This document shows, one piece after another, positions 51,600 through 61,442 of a stretch of DNA of 64,000 nt; position 1 is the stretch's first letter; every line of letters begins with the position of its first letter. The notes beneath the pieces are model-generated. The model had not been told where the DNA came from and made no database searches. It worked only from the letters and a program-made list of their open reading frames with translations. Position numbers and translations under genes: made by a program. The stretch comes from Poseidonibacter lekithochrous (GTDB lineage: Bacteria; Campylobacterota; Campylobacteria; Campylobacterales; Arcobacteraceae), in assembly GCF_018861145.1 (NCBI RefSeq), contig NZ_JAHKQT010000004.1:124001-188000 (forward strand), given 5' to 3'.

Positions 51600-52685
51600 T
51601 TATTCAGAAAGAAACATTGAACTTGAAGTGTTTCTTCCTTTTTCTTTTGATTCATACATTGCGATATCTGCTCTATCTATAAATTTTTCAATAGTATCAT
51701 TTTTATAATAAACTGTAACACCAATACTAATAGTAAATTTTATATTTTCCTTATTATTATATTTTATTTCAATATTTTCTATTAACTTTCTTATTTTCTC
51801 AGAAAAAAGAAGTAATTGTTCTTTAGAAATATTAGGTAAAAGAATAATAAACTCTTCTCCACCAAACCTTGCAAAACAATCTGTATCTCGAATAGAAGAT
51901 GATACTTCTTTTGATATTTTTTGTAATACAATATCTCCAATATTATGCCCATATTTATCATTAATCTTTTTAAAATAATCAATATCAAATATAAGTAATC
52001 CTAAGTCATTTCCATAACGATCTGATAGTTTTGTCATTTCATCAGCCTTTTTATAAAAAGCCCTTCTATTTAAGATATCAGTTAAAAAATCTGTTTTTGA
52101 TAAGTGCTCTAACTTTTCTTCTTTTTGTTCAATTTCTTCTAAAAATGCATTAAATAAAATAATAAATACAAAAAAAAGTATTATTAAAGTAAGTACATAT
52201 AGTGTATTCAATATACTTTTTTCTAACTCTAATATATAATAGTTTTCTCCAAAGAAATGAGTAATAATTAATAAAAGTAATGCTAATAAAGATAAAGAAA
52301 GTCTAAGCTCTTTTTCTTTACTAAAAACTAAATATGCTAAAGGAGGAACTAATAAAAGATAGTATTGAATACCACTTTTACTAGATACAAAGAATATTAC
52401 AATTGAAGATATTTGAATAAATATTGTCAAGAAAAAAGAAAGTCTTGCTTTAAATATTTCCATTTTTGATAAAAAGTAAAAATATCCTAAATAAAAAATT
52501 GCAAAAACTAAAGTTAGAAAAAAAGCTGCAAAAGAATTAATGTAAAATAAATAAAGAAAACTATATAAAATAGATACACCAAAACCTAACACAGCAAGTA
52601 AATTACCAATTCTAATTCGAACTATTTCATTCTCATCAAAATCATTGATTTTATAATTATAAATTCTTTTTAAAATTCCAATCAA
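51600..52685 (-). CDS. Membrane-bound diguanylate cyclase (GGDEF)
   Basis: Makes cyclic di-GMP. An N-terminal membrane domain of about six segments (approximately 25-190) is followed by a GGDEF domain (about 195-360) with SKTDFLTDILNRRAF, FDIDYFKKINDKYGHN and the active loop GGEEF. A longer frame starts 33 bases upstream, but the TTG at 52685 has AAGGAG six bases before it and is the better start. The membrane part does not match a sensory domain that I can name. It follows the truncated haemoglobin gene by 46 bases, so an oxygen-linked signal is possible but unproven. Confidence 0.9.
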   Translation of the reverse strand: MIGILKRIYNYKINDFDENEIVRIRIGNLLAVLGFGVSILYSFLYLFYINSFAAFFLTLVFAIFYLGYFYFLSKMEIFKARLSFFLTIFIQISSIVIFFVSSKSGIQYYLLLVPPLAYLVFSKEKELRLSLSLLALLLLIITHFFGENYYILELEKSILNTLYVLTLIILFFVFIILFNAFLEEIEQKEEKLEHLSKTDFLTDILNRRAFYKKADEMTKLSDRYGNDLGLLIFDIDYFKKINDKYGHNIGDIVLQKISKEVSSSIRDTDCFARFGGEEFIILLPNISKEQLLLFSEKIRKLIENIEIKYNNKENIKFTISIGVTVYYKNDTIEKFIDRADIAMYESKEKGRNTSSSMFLSE

Positions 52686-52731
52686 GATAATCTCCTTTCC
52701 TATTAGAAAGTGTAGCATATTAATAAGAAAT

Positions 52732-53109
52732 TTAAATACCTAAGTTCCTCATAAAATTTCCTGCAATTATTGAACTTCTTTCTTTAAATTTATTTGCAAT
52801 ATTTTCAGTAAAGATTTTATCAACTGAAGCAAAGAAAAGTCTTAACCAAGTAGCAAAAGCTTCTTTATGTAAGCCTTGAATCTGCATATGAGGAGCAAAT
52901 GGAGAACCATTATATTCTCCATATCCATGTGATATTGTATACCAAAAGTTTGTAAGAAGAGTAATATGTTTCTGCCAAATATCTGATTTCATATCATCTC
53001 CTAACTTTTCTATAAAAAAAGGAGATATTGTTTCATCTTTTAAAACTCTCGTATAAAAAGTAACTACTAATTTATTTAAATTCTCTTTTGTTATTTCATT
53101 TTCTAACAT
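52732..53109 (-). CDS. Group III truncated haemoglobin
   Basis: A 125-residue 2-on-2 globin. The proximal haem ligand is H81 (QGLHKEAFATWLRLFF). Y19 is the B10 residue that hydrogen-bonds bound ligand, and WYTISHGYGEYNGSPFAPHM is the group III E-F region. Campylobacter Ctb, the best-studied member, acts under microaerobic conditions and in response to nitrosative stress; the same role here is inference. It lies 11 bases downstream of an MFS carrier gene, with which it is probably cotranscribed. Confidence 0.93.
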   Translation of the reverse strand: MLENEITKENLNKLVVTFYTRVLKDETISPFFIEKLGDDMKSDIWQKHITLLTNFWYTISHGYGEYNGSPFAPHMQIQGLHKEAFATWLRLFFASVDKIFTENIANKFKERSSIIAGNFMRNLGI

Positions 53110-53119
53110 AGATATCCTT

Positions 53120-54361
53120 TTATTTTTGTTTTTTCTTTTCTATTGATTTGATATTTACTAGCATTAAAATTGAAATTATAAGTGCTACTATAAAAAAACC
53201 TGCAAATACATATAATGTTTGAGAATATGAACCTGTTGAATCTTTTACCATTGATATGATTAAGGGACCAACTAATCCTGCTGCTGCCCATGCTGTTAAA
53301 ATATAACCATGAATTGCACCAAGTTCTTTTGTTCCAAAGATATCTCCAATGTAAGCTGGAATTGATGCAAAACCACCACCATAACAAGACATGATAAAAA
53401 ATAATAAAAATTGGAATACAACTATTTCAGTAACAGTTGGTAATATATAAAAAGCAATTGCTTGTGTTGCAAAGAAAATTATATAAACAACTGGACGTGT
53501 TAAATAATCAGATAATGAAGCCCAGAAAATTCTTCCAGCTCCGTTAAATATTCCCATTAAACCAACAGCTGCTGCTGCTGCAATTGCTGATAATCCAATT
53601 ACTTCTTGAAGTAATGGTGATGCTACACCAATGATTGCAATTCCACAAGTTACATTTATAAATAACATTAACCAAAGACCATAAAATCTTGGTGTTTTAA
53701 CTGCTTCATTTAAACCTAAAAGTGCTAAATCTTCTTTTAGTTTTTTCTTACCTTCTTTAATCTTCTTCTCAAATTTCTTAGGTAAATACCCCTCTTCTGG
53801 CTTTTCTAAATACAAAGCAGATACAAACATAACTACAAAATAAACAGCACCTAAGATAAAGAATGTTCCAGAGATTCCTACAGCTTCAATTAAAATTTTA
53901 ATTGTTGGACCCCAAATTGCAGAGGCAAAACCAAATCCCATAATAGCTAAACCTGTAGCCATTCCTCTTTTATCAGGAAACCATTTTACAAGTGTAGAAA
54001 CAGGTGAAATATATCCAATTCCCAAACCACAACCACCTAATACTCCATAAAAAAAGTATAAAAGCATTTTTGATTCCATCATAATAGCAAGGCCAGAACC
54101 CATTGTTCCTAAACCAAATAAAGATGCAGCAATAATAGCAGATACTCTAGGACCATTTTTTTCAACAAATTTTCCCATTAATGCAGCACTTAATCCTAAA
54201 AAGAATATTGCGATACTAAAAGCAATTGTTACATCAGTTAAAGTCCAATCCATTTGTTCTTGGATTGGTTTTACATAAACACTCCATGCATATGCAGAAC
54301 CAATACAAATATGAACACCAACAGCGCTTAAAGCCATTAGCCATCTGTTTTTTTTAATCAA
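53120..54361 (-). CDS. MFS transporter, OFA (oxalate/formate antiporter) family
   Basis: Twelve-segment major facilitator with OFA features: GSAYAWSVYVKPIQEQMDW near the N-terminus, GCGLGIGYISPVSTLVKWFPDKRG (about 107-130) and FSIPAYIGDIFG-like SIPAYIGDIFGTKELGAIHG. Relatives exchange oxalate/formate or carry lactate, pyruvate or other monocarboxylates; the substrate here is open. The ATG at 54376 is in frame, but the TTG at 54361 has GGGGAG seven bases upstream. The 413-residue length is normal. It lies upstream of the truncated haemoglobin. Confidence 0.9.
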   Translation of the reverse strand: MIKKNRWLMALSAVGVHICIGSAYAWSVYVKPIQEQMDWTLTDVTIAFSIAIFFLGLSAALMGKFVEKNGPRVSAIIAASLFGLGTMGSGLAIMMESKMLLYFFYGVLGGCGLGIGYISPVSTLVKWFPDKRGMATGLAIMGFGFASAIWGPTIKILIEAVGISGTFFILGAVYFVVMFVSALYLEKPEEGYLPKKFEKKIKEGKKKLKEDLALLGLNEAVKTPRFYGLWLMLFINVTCGIAIIGVASPLLQEVIGLSAIAAAAAVGLMGIFNGAGRIFWASLSDYLTRPVVYIIFFATQAIAFYILPTVTEIVVFQFLLFFIMSCYGGGFASIPAYIGDIFGTKELGAIHGYILTAWAAAGLVGPLIISMVKDSTGSYSQTLYVFAGFFIVALIISILMLVNIKSIEKKKQK

Positions 54362-54421
54362 AATAATTCTCCCCAATTTTCTTAAATTAGACGAATTGTA
54401 TCAAAAACTATTTAGATTTGA

Positions 54422-54637
54422 TTAAAAAGAGTGCTTACTTTTAAAGGAACTTGGACTTTTTATAAACTCTTGCACACAAGATTTACATATACAAGATTTG
54501 TTTTTTTCTAAAGTTGGAACTAAAAGCTTTAGTTCCTCAGGAATTTTTGTCTTCATACACCAGCATGAAGAAGAAGTTAAAACTTCACAATTGTTATCTT
54601 TTTTACAAAAAGGGCAAAGTTTAGCTTTAAAAGTCAT
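54422..54637 (-). CDS. Cysteine-rich CWC family protein
   Basis: 71 residues with eight cysteines: CPFCKKDNNC (8-17), CWCM (25-28) and CICKSC (49-54). The spacing and the CWC motif are those of the small cysteine-rich CWC family, which probably binds zinc. The role is unknown. The start overlaps nothing; it follows the sstT stop by 1 base and is cotranscribed with it. The MFS gene follows 60 bases later. Confidence 0.85.
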   Translation of the reverse strand: MTFKAKLCPFCKKDNNCEVLTSSSCWCMKTKIPEELKLLVPTLEKNKSCICKSCVQEFIKSPSSFKSKHSF

Positions 54638-54638
54638 C

Positions 54639-55847
54639 TTAATCTTCTTTATGACAAGCTGCTGTAAAGATTACATCTGTTGAAGAATTAAGTGCTGTTT
54701 CCATTGAGTCTTGAACAACACCAATTATAAATCCAATTGCAACAACTTGAAGAGCTATATCATTTGAAATACCAAATAATGAACAAGCAAGTGGTATTAA
54801 AAGTAAAGACCCACCAGCAACTCCTGATGCTCCGCAAGCAGCAAGGGCTGAAACAAATGATAGTAATAATGCAGTTCCTAAATCAATACTCATACCAAGT
54901 GTATGAACAGTTGCAAGTGTTAATATAGTAATAGTTACTGCTGCTCCTGCCATATTTGTTGTTGCTCCTAAAGGAATAGAAATAGAATAAGTATCTTCTC
55001 TTAAACCTAATTTTTTACATAAATTTAAATTAACGGGAATATTTGCAGCTGAACTTCTTGTAAAAAAAGCTGTTATTCCACTCTCTTTTAAACATGTAAA
55101 AACAAGAGGGAAAGGATTTTTCTTAGTTTTAATAAATACAATTATAGGATTAATAATTAAAGCAATAAAAAGCATAGTTCCAACAAGTACAAGTAAAAGT
55201 TTTGAATAACTTAAAAGTGCTTCAAAACCTGTTTGAGCAAAAGTATTCGCAACTAAACCAAAAATACCAAAAGGTGCAAGTTTGATTATAAATTTAACAA
55301 TTTTTGTAATACCAGTTGATACATCAAAAAATACTTTTTTAGTCTCAGGTGAACTATAGTGCATAGCAAAACCAATAGCAATAGCCCAAACTAAAATACC
55401 AATAAAGTTACCAGTTAAAAGTGCATTCACTGGATTATCAACCATATTATTTAATACAGTTTTTAATACATCAATAACACTATCAGGCGGTGTTAAAACT
55501 TTATCTGCTGCATTAATAAGTATAAGTTCAACAGGAAAAATAAAACTTGCAATTACCGCAACTAAGGCTGCTAAAAAAGTACCAATTAAATATAAAAATA
55601 TAATTGGCTTCATTCCCGTATCAACACCAACTTCTTTTGTTGCAATTGCTGTTGCTACTAAAACAAAAACTAAAATAGGAGCTATTGCTTTTAAAGCACC
55701 TACAAAAAGTGTTCCCAAAATAGAAAAAGACATGGCTAATTCCTTTGAAATCATAGCCACAACAACACCTAGTATAATACCCACTAATATTTGTATTACT
55801 AAATTACCATCTGCATATTTAGTAACAATACTTTTCCTATTTTCCAT
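54639..55847 (-). CDS. sstT: Serine/threonine:Na+ symporter SstT
   Basis: Imports serine and threonine with Na+. A DAACS-family carrier with about eight segments and two re-entrant loops; the motifs [21 protein letters not shown] and [21 protein letters not shown] are typical of SstT, as are the opening [16 protein letters not shown] and [16 protein letters not shown]. The 402-residue length is normal. An extended -10 promoter lies 34 bases upstream. The CWC gene follows. Confidence 0.94.
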   Translation of the reverse strand: MENRKSIVTKYADGNLVIQILVGIILGVVVAMISKELAMSFSILGTLFVGALKAIAPILVFVLVATAIATKEVGVDTGMKPIIFLYLIGTFLAALVAVIASFIFPVELILINAADKVLTPPDSVIDVLKTVLNNMVDNPVNALLTGNFIGILVWAIAIGFAMHYSSPETKKVFFDVSTGITKIVKFIIKLAPFGIFGLVANTFAQTGFEALLSYSKLLLVLVGTMLFIALIINPIIVFIKTKKNPFPLVFTCLKESGITAFFTRSSAANIPVNLNLCKKLGLREDTYSISIPLGATTNMAGAAVTITILTLATVHTLGMSIDLGTALLLSFVSALAACGASGVAGGSLLLIPLACSLFGISNDIALQVVAIGFIIGVVQDSMETALNSSTDVIFTAACHKED

Positions 55848-55880
55848 TTAATAATCCTAAAATTAATATCAAAACGCGAA

Positions 55881-55889
55881 ATTATATCA
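55881..55889 (-). promoter_or_regulatory. Extended -10 promoter of sstT (TGATATAAT)
   Basis: On the minus strand TGATATAAT lies 34 bases before the sstT ATG. Fourth exact match to TGnTATAAT in the window. Confidence 0.6.
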
Positions 55890-55938
55890 AAGAAAGTTTT
55901 CAAGATAGGTTATGTCTTAATTGCTTTTTAATTTCAAA

Positions 55939-56862
55939 TTAATTACTTTGTTTAAAAATTAAATTTTTTAAAGATTTTTCTTCATTATTTGAGGGAAAAG
56001 TTTCTAAGTTATCTAACCTTTCTACAAATTTAAAAGAAGGTGCAAACTCTTTAAATATATTTTTTATAAAATCACTATCAAGTTCAGGAGCATTAAGTGC
56101 TGAAAATACAATACATTCTTCGCTTGCTAGTTGATCAAGTTTTTTGATTATCTTTTCATAATCCTTACTTGCTGCAAAACTTCCTTTTTGAAATGAAGGT
56201 GGATCAATAATTATAATATCATAAGGACCTTGTTTTTTAATTCTATTCCATGATTTTAAAATATTATAAGGCATAAAATGAATATTTGAAGTATTTAAAC
56301 CATTTAAGTGATGATTTACTCGGCCAGTTGTTAAAGCACTCTTTGACATATCTACATTAACTACTTTAAAAGCCCCTGCTTTAGCTGCACTTAGTGAAAA
56401 AGCACAAGTATAAGAAAATAGATTTAATACATTTTTATCTTTAGCTATTTTAGATATATACTCATGCCCTATTTTCATATCAGGGAAAAAACCAATATTC
56501 TTATTTGTAAAACTAATTTTATATTTTATTGAATTTTCAATTGCAATATTTTCTTCTTCTAAAGTTCCAATTAATACTTCGCAAGGAGATTTATCTAAGT
56601 ATCTTCTTTGTAGTACTAATGTTTCATATTTTAATGTACTAAAAACTTCTTTAATCATTTTTAATACTTGATTTTCTAGTTCTATTTCAATCTGCTCAAA
56701 TAAAACAATAAATAAAATTCTATCAATAGAGTCAATTGTTAAATAATTATAATCCTCGTAGAAATTTCCTCTTCCATGAAAAACTCTTTTAAACTCTTCT
56801 TTTTCATCTTTAATATCTTCCATATTTTTTACTATTAAATCTTTTAGTTCTTCAATTTTCAC
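55939..56862 (-). CDS. Class I SAM-dependent methyltransferase, RlmI/RlmK-like
   Basis: A probable rRNA methyltransferase. The SAM site is visible in LNLFSYTCAFSLSAAKAGA (about 140-158), the acidic VVNVDMSKSAL follows, and the DPPSFQKGS motif (about 218-226) is typical of the RlmI/RlmKL m5C/m7G group. The 307 residues lack the N-terminal PUA domain of RlmI, and no zinc cluster is present. The start overlaps the greB stop (ATGA), so the pair is translationally coupled. The target base is inference. Confidence 0.85.
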   Translation of the reverse strand: MKIEELKDLIVKNMEDIKDEKEEFKRVFHGRGNFYEDYNYLTIDSIDRILFIVLFEQIEIELENQVLKMIKEVFSTLKYETLVLQRRYLDKSPCEVLIGTLEEENIAIENSIKYKISFTNKNIGFFPDMKIGHEYISKIAKDKNVLNLFSYTCAFSLSAAKAGAFKVVNVDMSKSALTTGRVNHHLNGLNTSNIHFMPYNILKSWNRIKKQGPYDIIIIDPPSFQKGSFAASKDYEKIIKKLDQLASEECIVFSALNAPELDSDFIKNIFKEFAPSFKFVERLDNLETFPSNNEEKSLKNLIFKQSN

Positions 56863-57347
56863 TGCTTGTCCATTTTATATTGTTCTATTTTTAACACTTC
56901 AAATTCTTTTATATTTTCATTTATTCTAAATTCAAACTCCTCATTTAACTCTTTTCCTAATAAAGCCTTTCCTAAAGGAGATTTATTTGATATTTTATTT
57001 TCATTAGGGTTTGTTTCATGAGTTCCAAGTATTATAAATACTTTTTCTTTGTTTTCATTAAAATCAAAAAGTGTAACTTGTGAACCAAAATTTACTTTTT
57101 TATGAGGAATTTTACTAATATCAATAACTTCACTATTATTTATAATCTTATTTAAAAAACGAAGTCTTTTATCTAAGTTTCTTATTTCTGCTTTAGCTGT
57201 TATATACTCAGCATTTTCACTTCTATCACCATGTTCAGCAGCTATTTTCTTTTCTTTCACCCAATAAGGTTTTTCAATTTCGAGTAGCTGTTTAAACTCT
57301 TTTACAATATTCTCAAATCCAAAACTTGTGATTAATTCTTTTGCCAT
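56859..57347 (-). CDS. greB: Transcription elongation factor GreB-type (GreA/GreB family)
   Basis: Rescues backtracked RNA polymerase by stimulating transcript cleavage. The N-terminal coiled coil carries the acidic tip motif HGDRSENAEYITAK (about 39-52) with the two catalytic acids, and the C-terminal FKBP-like domain ends in the PLGKALLGKE motif (about 123-132). The RSEN variant (rather than LSEN) and the basic coiled coil point to GreB rather than GreA. The 162-residue length fits. It is coupled to the methyltransferase by a 4-base overlap. Confidence 0.9.
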   Translation of the reverse strand: MAKELITSFGFENIVKEFKQLLEIEKPYWVKEKKIAAEHGDRSENAEYITAKAEIRNLDKRLRFLNKIINNSEVIDISKIPHKKVNFGSQVTLFDFNENKEKVFIILGTHETNPNENKISNKSPLGKALLGKELNEEFEFRINENIKEFEVLKIEQYKMDKQ

Positions 57348-57404
57348 TTGATATTAAAGCACAAAAAGCCTATTAGTTTTATTATTTATCTTTTTAAAAT
57401 ATAT

Positions 57405-57412
57405 TGTATAAT
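57405..57412 (+). promoter_or_regulatory. Likely -10 box of the RluA-type gene
   Basis: TG directly followed by TATAAT, 28 bases before the TTG start, in the gap between divergent genes. Confidence 0.45.
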
Positions 57413-57439
57413 CACAAGAATTAATTATTAGGAATAAAT

Positions 57440-58321
57440 TTGCCATATGTACTAAAGAAATTTGATGTTAAAGAAAAAAAACTAATTGATGATTTTTTAG
57501 TTGAAGATGCCAAACTATCTTTAAAACTATCCCAAAGTTTATTAACAAAAGGAAAAGTTTTAGATCATAAAAATAAAAGATTACAAAAAAAACAAACAGT
57601 AAAATCAGGATTTATTCAAATAAATATCTATGAGCCAATAACTAAAGGTTTAAAACCACTCTTTCAAACAGATCACTTTGCAATTTTTGATAAACCATCA
57701 GGATTATTAGTTCATCCTACAACTATAAATGATGAATATACACTATTAGATGAAATTAAATATCACTTTAATGATGATGCCTCTTTAGTTCATAGAATTG
57801 ATAAAGAAACTTCAGGACTAGTATTAGTAGCAAAAAATAGATTTTCGCAGATGATTCTAAATGAAAAGTTTGAAAACAGAGAATTTAAAAAAACCTATAA
57901 AGCAATAGTTCAAGGTCAAATTAAAAACGATCTAGAAATAAATACTCCAATTACAAATGATACAGGTCTTATCAAAATAAAAATGAAAACACATACAGAT
58001 GGAAAAGAATCAACAACTTTTATAAAACCTATTTCTTTTGATAAAAATAAAAATCAAACTTTAGTAAAAGTTAGCCCAATAACAGGAAGACAACATCAAA
58101 TAAGAGTACATTTAAATTCAATAAATCATCGAATTATTGGTGATCCTATATATGGATTAGATGAGAAAATAGCAGATAAAATTTTAGGTAAAAAAGTAAA
58201 TCAAGAAGAAAGAATCTCTTTATCAGGAGATAAAAGACTTCTTCTTCATGCTTACTCTTTAGAGTTTGAATATTTAGATACTAAATATATGTTTTGTTCA
58301 AAACAAAACTTTAGTTTATAA
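57440..58321 (+). CDS. RluA-family pseudouridine synthase
   Basis: Converts specific uridines in rRNA or tRNA to pseudouridine. The catalytic Asp is D121 in LVHRIDKETSGLVLVAKN (the usual motif is HRLD; Ile here is conservative). An S4-like N-terminal part (about 1-65) and the C-terminal SPITGRQHQIRVHL motif are present. The start is TTG. The 293-residue length is typical. The target site cannot be told. It ends in an 11-base overlap with the convergent GltS-like gene. Confidence 0.92.
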   Translation: MPYVLKKFDVKEKKLIDDFLVEDAKLSLKLSQSLLTKGKVLDHKNKRLQKKQTVKSGFIQINIYEPITKGLKPLFQTDHFAIFDKPSGLLVHPTTINDEYTLLDEIKYHFNDDASLVHRIDKETSGLVLVAKNRFSQMILNEKFENREFKKTYKAIVQGQIKNDLEINTPITNDTGLIKIKMKTHTDGKESTTFIKPISFDKNKNQTLVKVSPITGRQHQIRVHLNSINHRIIGDPIYGLDEKIADKILGKKVNQEERISLSGDKRLLLHAYSLEFEYLDTKYMFCSKQNFSL

Positions 58322-59870
58322 ATCTTTTAAAATCTTTTGGATAAGGAGGTTTTAGAAGATCTCCAGTTCTTAAAGGTCTATATAATTCATCATATCTTTT
58401 ATATTTAGTCTCATCTAATCTATAAAACACATGTTTTCTTGTTAATTTTTCAAAATCATCTAAACCAGAAGAAGCCAATAATTCTACAAAACTTTCAATA
58501 GTTCCTTGATGATAATTTGCAACTCTTTGTTTCTTATCTTCAACTATCAAAGCGCTTGATAATCTTTTATTTTGAGTAGCAACTCCTGTTGGACAAGTAT
58601 TTTTATGACAATCTAAAGCTTGAATACAACCAAGAGAGAACATCATACCTCTTGCACTTGCACACAAATCAGCTCCTAGAGATAATTTCTTTAAAATATC
58701 CATTCCATTTAATATTTTTCCAGAAGCGATAACTTTAATATCTTTTTTTAAATCAAAACCTATTAAAGCATCAATTACAAATACTAAAGCTTCTCGTAAA
58801 GGCATTCCTACAGAATTTGTATATTCTAATGGAGCAGCTCCAGTTCCACCTTCACCACCATCAACTGTAATAAAATCAGGTTTTAATCCAGTTTCATGCA
58901 TAACTTTACAAAGGTTTATAAACTCTTCTTTTCTACCAATACAAAGCTTAATACCAATTGGTTTACCACCTGATAATTCTCGTAAAGTTGTAACAAATTC
59001 CATCATTCCTTTAGCATCATTAAAAGCTGAATGAATAGGAGGTGAATCAACCTGAGTATGAGGTTTAACACCTCTACCTTCAGCAATCTCCGGAGTGTTT
59101 TTATTTGCAGGTAAAATTCCACCATGTCCAGGTTTTGCACCTTGAGATAGTTTTACTTCAACCATTTTTACATTTTCATTTTTTGATTTTTGCTCAAATA
59201 AATCTGCATTAAAAGTACCATCTTCATTTCTACAACCAAAATAACCAGTTCCAACTTGCCATATTAAATCACAGTTTGCTTCGAGATGATATTTACTTAT
59301 TCCACCTTCACCAGTATTTAGTGCAAAGCCACCAATTTTAGCACCATAACCTAAAGAACGCACAGCTGCAGAACTAAGTGCTCCAAAACTCATAGCAGAT
59401 ACATTAAAAATACTTGCACTATATGGTTTTGAACATAAAGTTTTACCAATTAAAACTCTAGGATTATGATTTAAATCTTTTGCTTTTAAAGCACTTAAAG
59501 AGTGTCCAATCCACTCATATCCTGCTTTATAAACATCCATTTTTGTTCCAAAGGGAATTGTACTTACTAATTTTTTAGAACGTCTGTATACTAAACTTCT
59601 TTGCTGTCTATTAAAAGGAACACCATCAATATCTGATTCCATAAAATATTGTCTCATAGGTGGTCTTAAATCTTCTAAAAGCCATCTTAATCGTCCAACA
59701 ATAGGAAAGTTTCTCCACAAGGAATGCTTAATTTGATTTGAATCGTAAATTGCTAAAGCAATAAGACTTGTAACAATTATAGTTACCCATAAAAATGAAA
59801 TTTTTATAATTAACCATATTCCAATTAATATGCACAAGGATATTAAGATAATTTTTGCATTTTTTTTCAT
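58311..59870 (-). CDS. FMN-binding glutamate synthase family protein, membrane-anchored
   Basis: The FMN/Fe-S synthase domain of GltB without the glutaminase part. Two N-terminal membrane segments (about 5-40) are followed by the alpha/beta barrel (about 120-500) with LNTGEGGISKYH, AKPGHGGILPANK, DGGEGGTGAAPLEY and the 3Fe-4S cysteine motif C-x5-C-x4-C (CIQALDCHKNTCPTG). The 519-residue length is normal for this family, whose members are often wrongly called glutamate synthase. No ammonia-channel partner is nearby, so glutamate synthesis is doubtful. Single gene. Confidence 0.9.
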   Translation of the reverse strand: MKKNAKIILISLCILIGIWLIIKISFLWVTIIVTSLIALAIYDSNQIKHSLWRNFPIVGRLRWLLEDLRPPMRQYFMESDIDGVPFNRQQRSLVYRRSKKLVSTIPFGTKMDVYKAGYEWIGHSLSALKAKDLNHNPRVLIGKTLCSKPYSASIFNVSAMSFGALSSAAVRSLGYGAKIGGFALNTGEGGISKYHLEANCDLIWQVGTGYFGCRNEDGTFNADLFEQKSKNENVKMVEVKLSQGAKPGHGGILPANKNTPEIAEGRGVKPHTQVDSPPIHSAFNDAKGMMEFVTTLRELSGGKPIGIKLCIGRKEEFINLCKVMHETGLKPDFITVDGGEGGTGAAPLEYTNSVGMPLREALVFVIDALIGFDLKKDIKVIASGKILNGMDILKKLSLGADLCASARGMMFSLGCIQALDCHKNTCPTGVATQNKRLSSALIVEDKKQRVANYHQGTIESFVELLASSGLDDFEKLTRKHVFYRLDETKYKRYDELYRPLRTGDLLKPPYPKDFKRFIN

Positions 59871-59985
59871 GTTCTCTCTTTTTTATTTATATTTTTATTA
59901 TTATATTCAAATGAGTTTAAAAAGAGTAAACAAATAGTAAATAAATTTTATTTATAATACAATGAATAAAAGAAAAAGGAATATT

Positions 59986-61359
59986 ATGAAAAATTTTGAT
60001 TTAATTATAATAGGAGCTGGACGAGCAAGTAATCTTGCAGCAAAAGCTGGAAAAATGGGAAAAAAAGTTGCCATAATAGAAAAATCTAAATTAGGTGGAA
60101 CTTGTCCAAATAGAGGATGTGTTCCTTCAAAACTTCTTATTGGTTATGCTCATGTAGCAAGGGCAATTAAAGAATCAGACAGACACTTCATAGATTCAAG
60201 TATAAATAGTATTAATGTTGAAAAAATATTTGAAGAAACAAATAACTATGTTTCTAAAATAGACCCCGTATACAAAAAGAAATTTAATGAAAATGTAGAA
60301 GTAATTTATGGAACAGGAAAGTTTGTATCTAATAATATAATTAGTGTAAATGGTGAACAACTTACAGCACCTAAAATAGTAATAGCAACGGGAACAAAAG
60401 CTATTGAAGCACCACATCCAAAAGCATGGACTAGTGATAATATTTTTCCTTTAAAAGGTACTATTCCAAAATCAATTACAATTGTAGGTTCTGGATTTAT
60501 TGCTTGTGAGTTAGCTAACTTTTTTGCAGCCGTTGGAATCCAAACAAAACTTCTTGTACGAAGTCAAAGGATTTTAGGAAATGAAGATAGTGATATTTCT
60601 GCAATTTTTAAAGAAGAATTTGTAAAAAATGTAGATATTTTATTTGATACAAGTATTGATAAAATAGAATATAAAGATAAACAATTTAATCTTGAACTAC
60701 TAAACAAAGATAATCAAAAAACACATCATACTTCACAAGCCCTACTTTATGCAACAGGAAGAGAATCAAATACAAATAGCCTAGATTTACAAAATACAGA
60801 TATTGAAGTAAATGACAGAGGATATATTAAAAGAGACAAATTCTTTGAAACAAAAGCAAAAGGTGTTTACGTTGTTGGAGATGCAAGTGGTGAACATATG
60901 CTTCAACATGCAGCAGCACAAGAAGTAAATCACTTAGGAAAGATTTTATTAGAAGATGAAAAAGAACCTTTAAAATTTAAGTATATGCCTCATGGTGTAT
61001 TTACAGAACCGGAAATAGCAAGTGTTGGGATAACTGAACAAAAAGCAAAAGAACAAGGTATATCTTATGTTACAAGTATTACTCCATGGCTTGCAAGTGC
61101 AAAAGCTATGTCAACAAGACTAAAATATCCACGTACAAAACTTATAATAAATCCAAATACTTATGAAATTTTAGGATGTCATATGATAGGTCCAGAAAGT
61201 ACAACTATGATGCATCAAGTACTTGCTGTTATGCATTTAGATAATGATATTAGACACTTAAAAGAGATGTTATATATCCATCCAGCTTTAAGTGAAGCCC
61301 TTCTTCCAGCTGCTGTTGAATCTGTAAAAGCGGTAGAAGATTACAATAAAGATAAATAG
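59986..61359 (+). CDS. FAD-dependent pyridine nucleotide-disulfide oxidoreductase
   Basis: Class I flavoprotein of the lipoamide dehydrogenase/mercuric reductase type. FAD motif IIIGAGRASNLAAKAG (about 7-22), redox-active cysteines C40 and C45 (GGTCPNRGCVPSK), NAD motif VGSGFIACELANFFAAVG, and the C-terminal catalytic YIHPALSEALLPA. CPNRGC differs from the CLNxGC of lipoamide dehydrogenase and is nearer to mycothione/mercuric-type enzymes, but no HMA domain or thiol pathway is nearby; the substrate is open. An ATG at 59962 is in frame; 59986 has AAGGA and is the better start. Confidence 0.88.
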   Translation: MKNFDLIIIGAGRASNLAAKAGKMGKKVAIIEKSKLGGTCPNRGCVPSKLLIGYAHVARAIKESDRHFIDSSINSINVEKIFEETNNYVSKIDPVYKKKFNENVEVIYGTGKFVSNNIISVNGEQLTAPKIVIATGTKAIEAPHPKAWTSDNIFPLKGTIPKSITIVGSGFIACELANFFAAVGIQTKLLVRSQRILGNEDSDISAIFKEEFVKNVDILFDTSIDKIEYKDKQFNLELLNKDNQKTHHTSQALLYATGRESNTNSLDLQNTDIEVNDRGYIKRDKFFETKAKGVYVVGDASGEHMLQHAAAQEVNHLGKILLEDEKEPLKFKYMPHGVFTEPEIASVGITEQKAKEQGISYVTSITPWLASAKAMSTRLKYPRTKLIINPNTYEILGCHMIGPESTTMMHQVLAVMHLDNDIRHLKEMLYIHPALSEALLPAAVESVKAVEDYNKDK

Positions 61360-61377
61360 GAAAATCATTTCGAACAG

Positions 61378-61406
61378 TCAGTGAAGAAGAATTAACTTCT
61401 CACTGA
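61378..61406. terminator. Hairpin between convergent genes
   Basis: TCAGTGAAGAAG pairs with CTTCTCACTGA around a 6-base loop, with one bulged A. It lies 19 bases after the reductase stop. No T-run follows on either strand, so a terminator role is only likely. Confidence 0.45.
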
Positions 61407-61442
61407 GAATTATTAAATTTAACTATTAAAATATTATATTTA

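Noticed and set aside
53103-53387. Frame rich in Trp and Cys overlapping the MFS gene
   Set aside because: It is an out-of-frame shadow of the MFS transporter with improbable composition.
54498-54683. Plus-strand frame across the CWC gene and the end of sstT
   Set aside because: Antisense shadow; the minus-strand CWC cysteine motif is the real signal.
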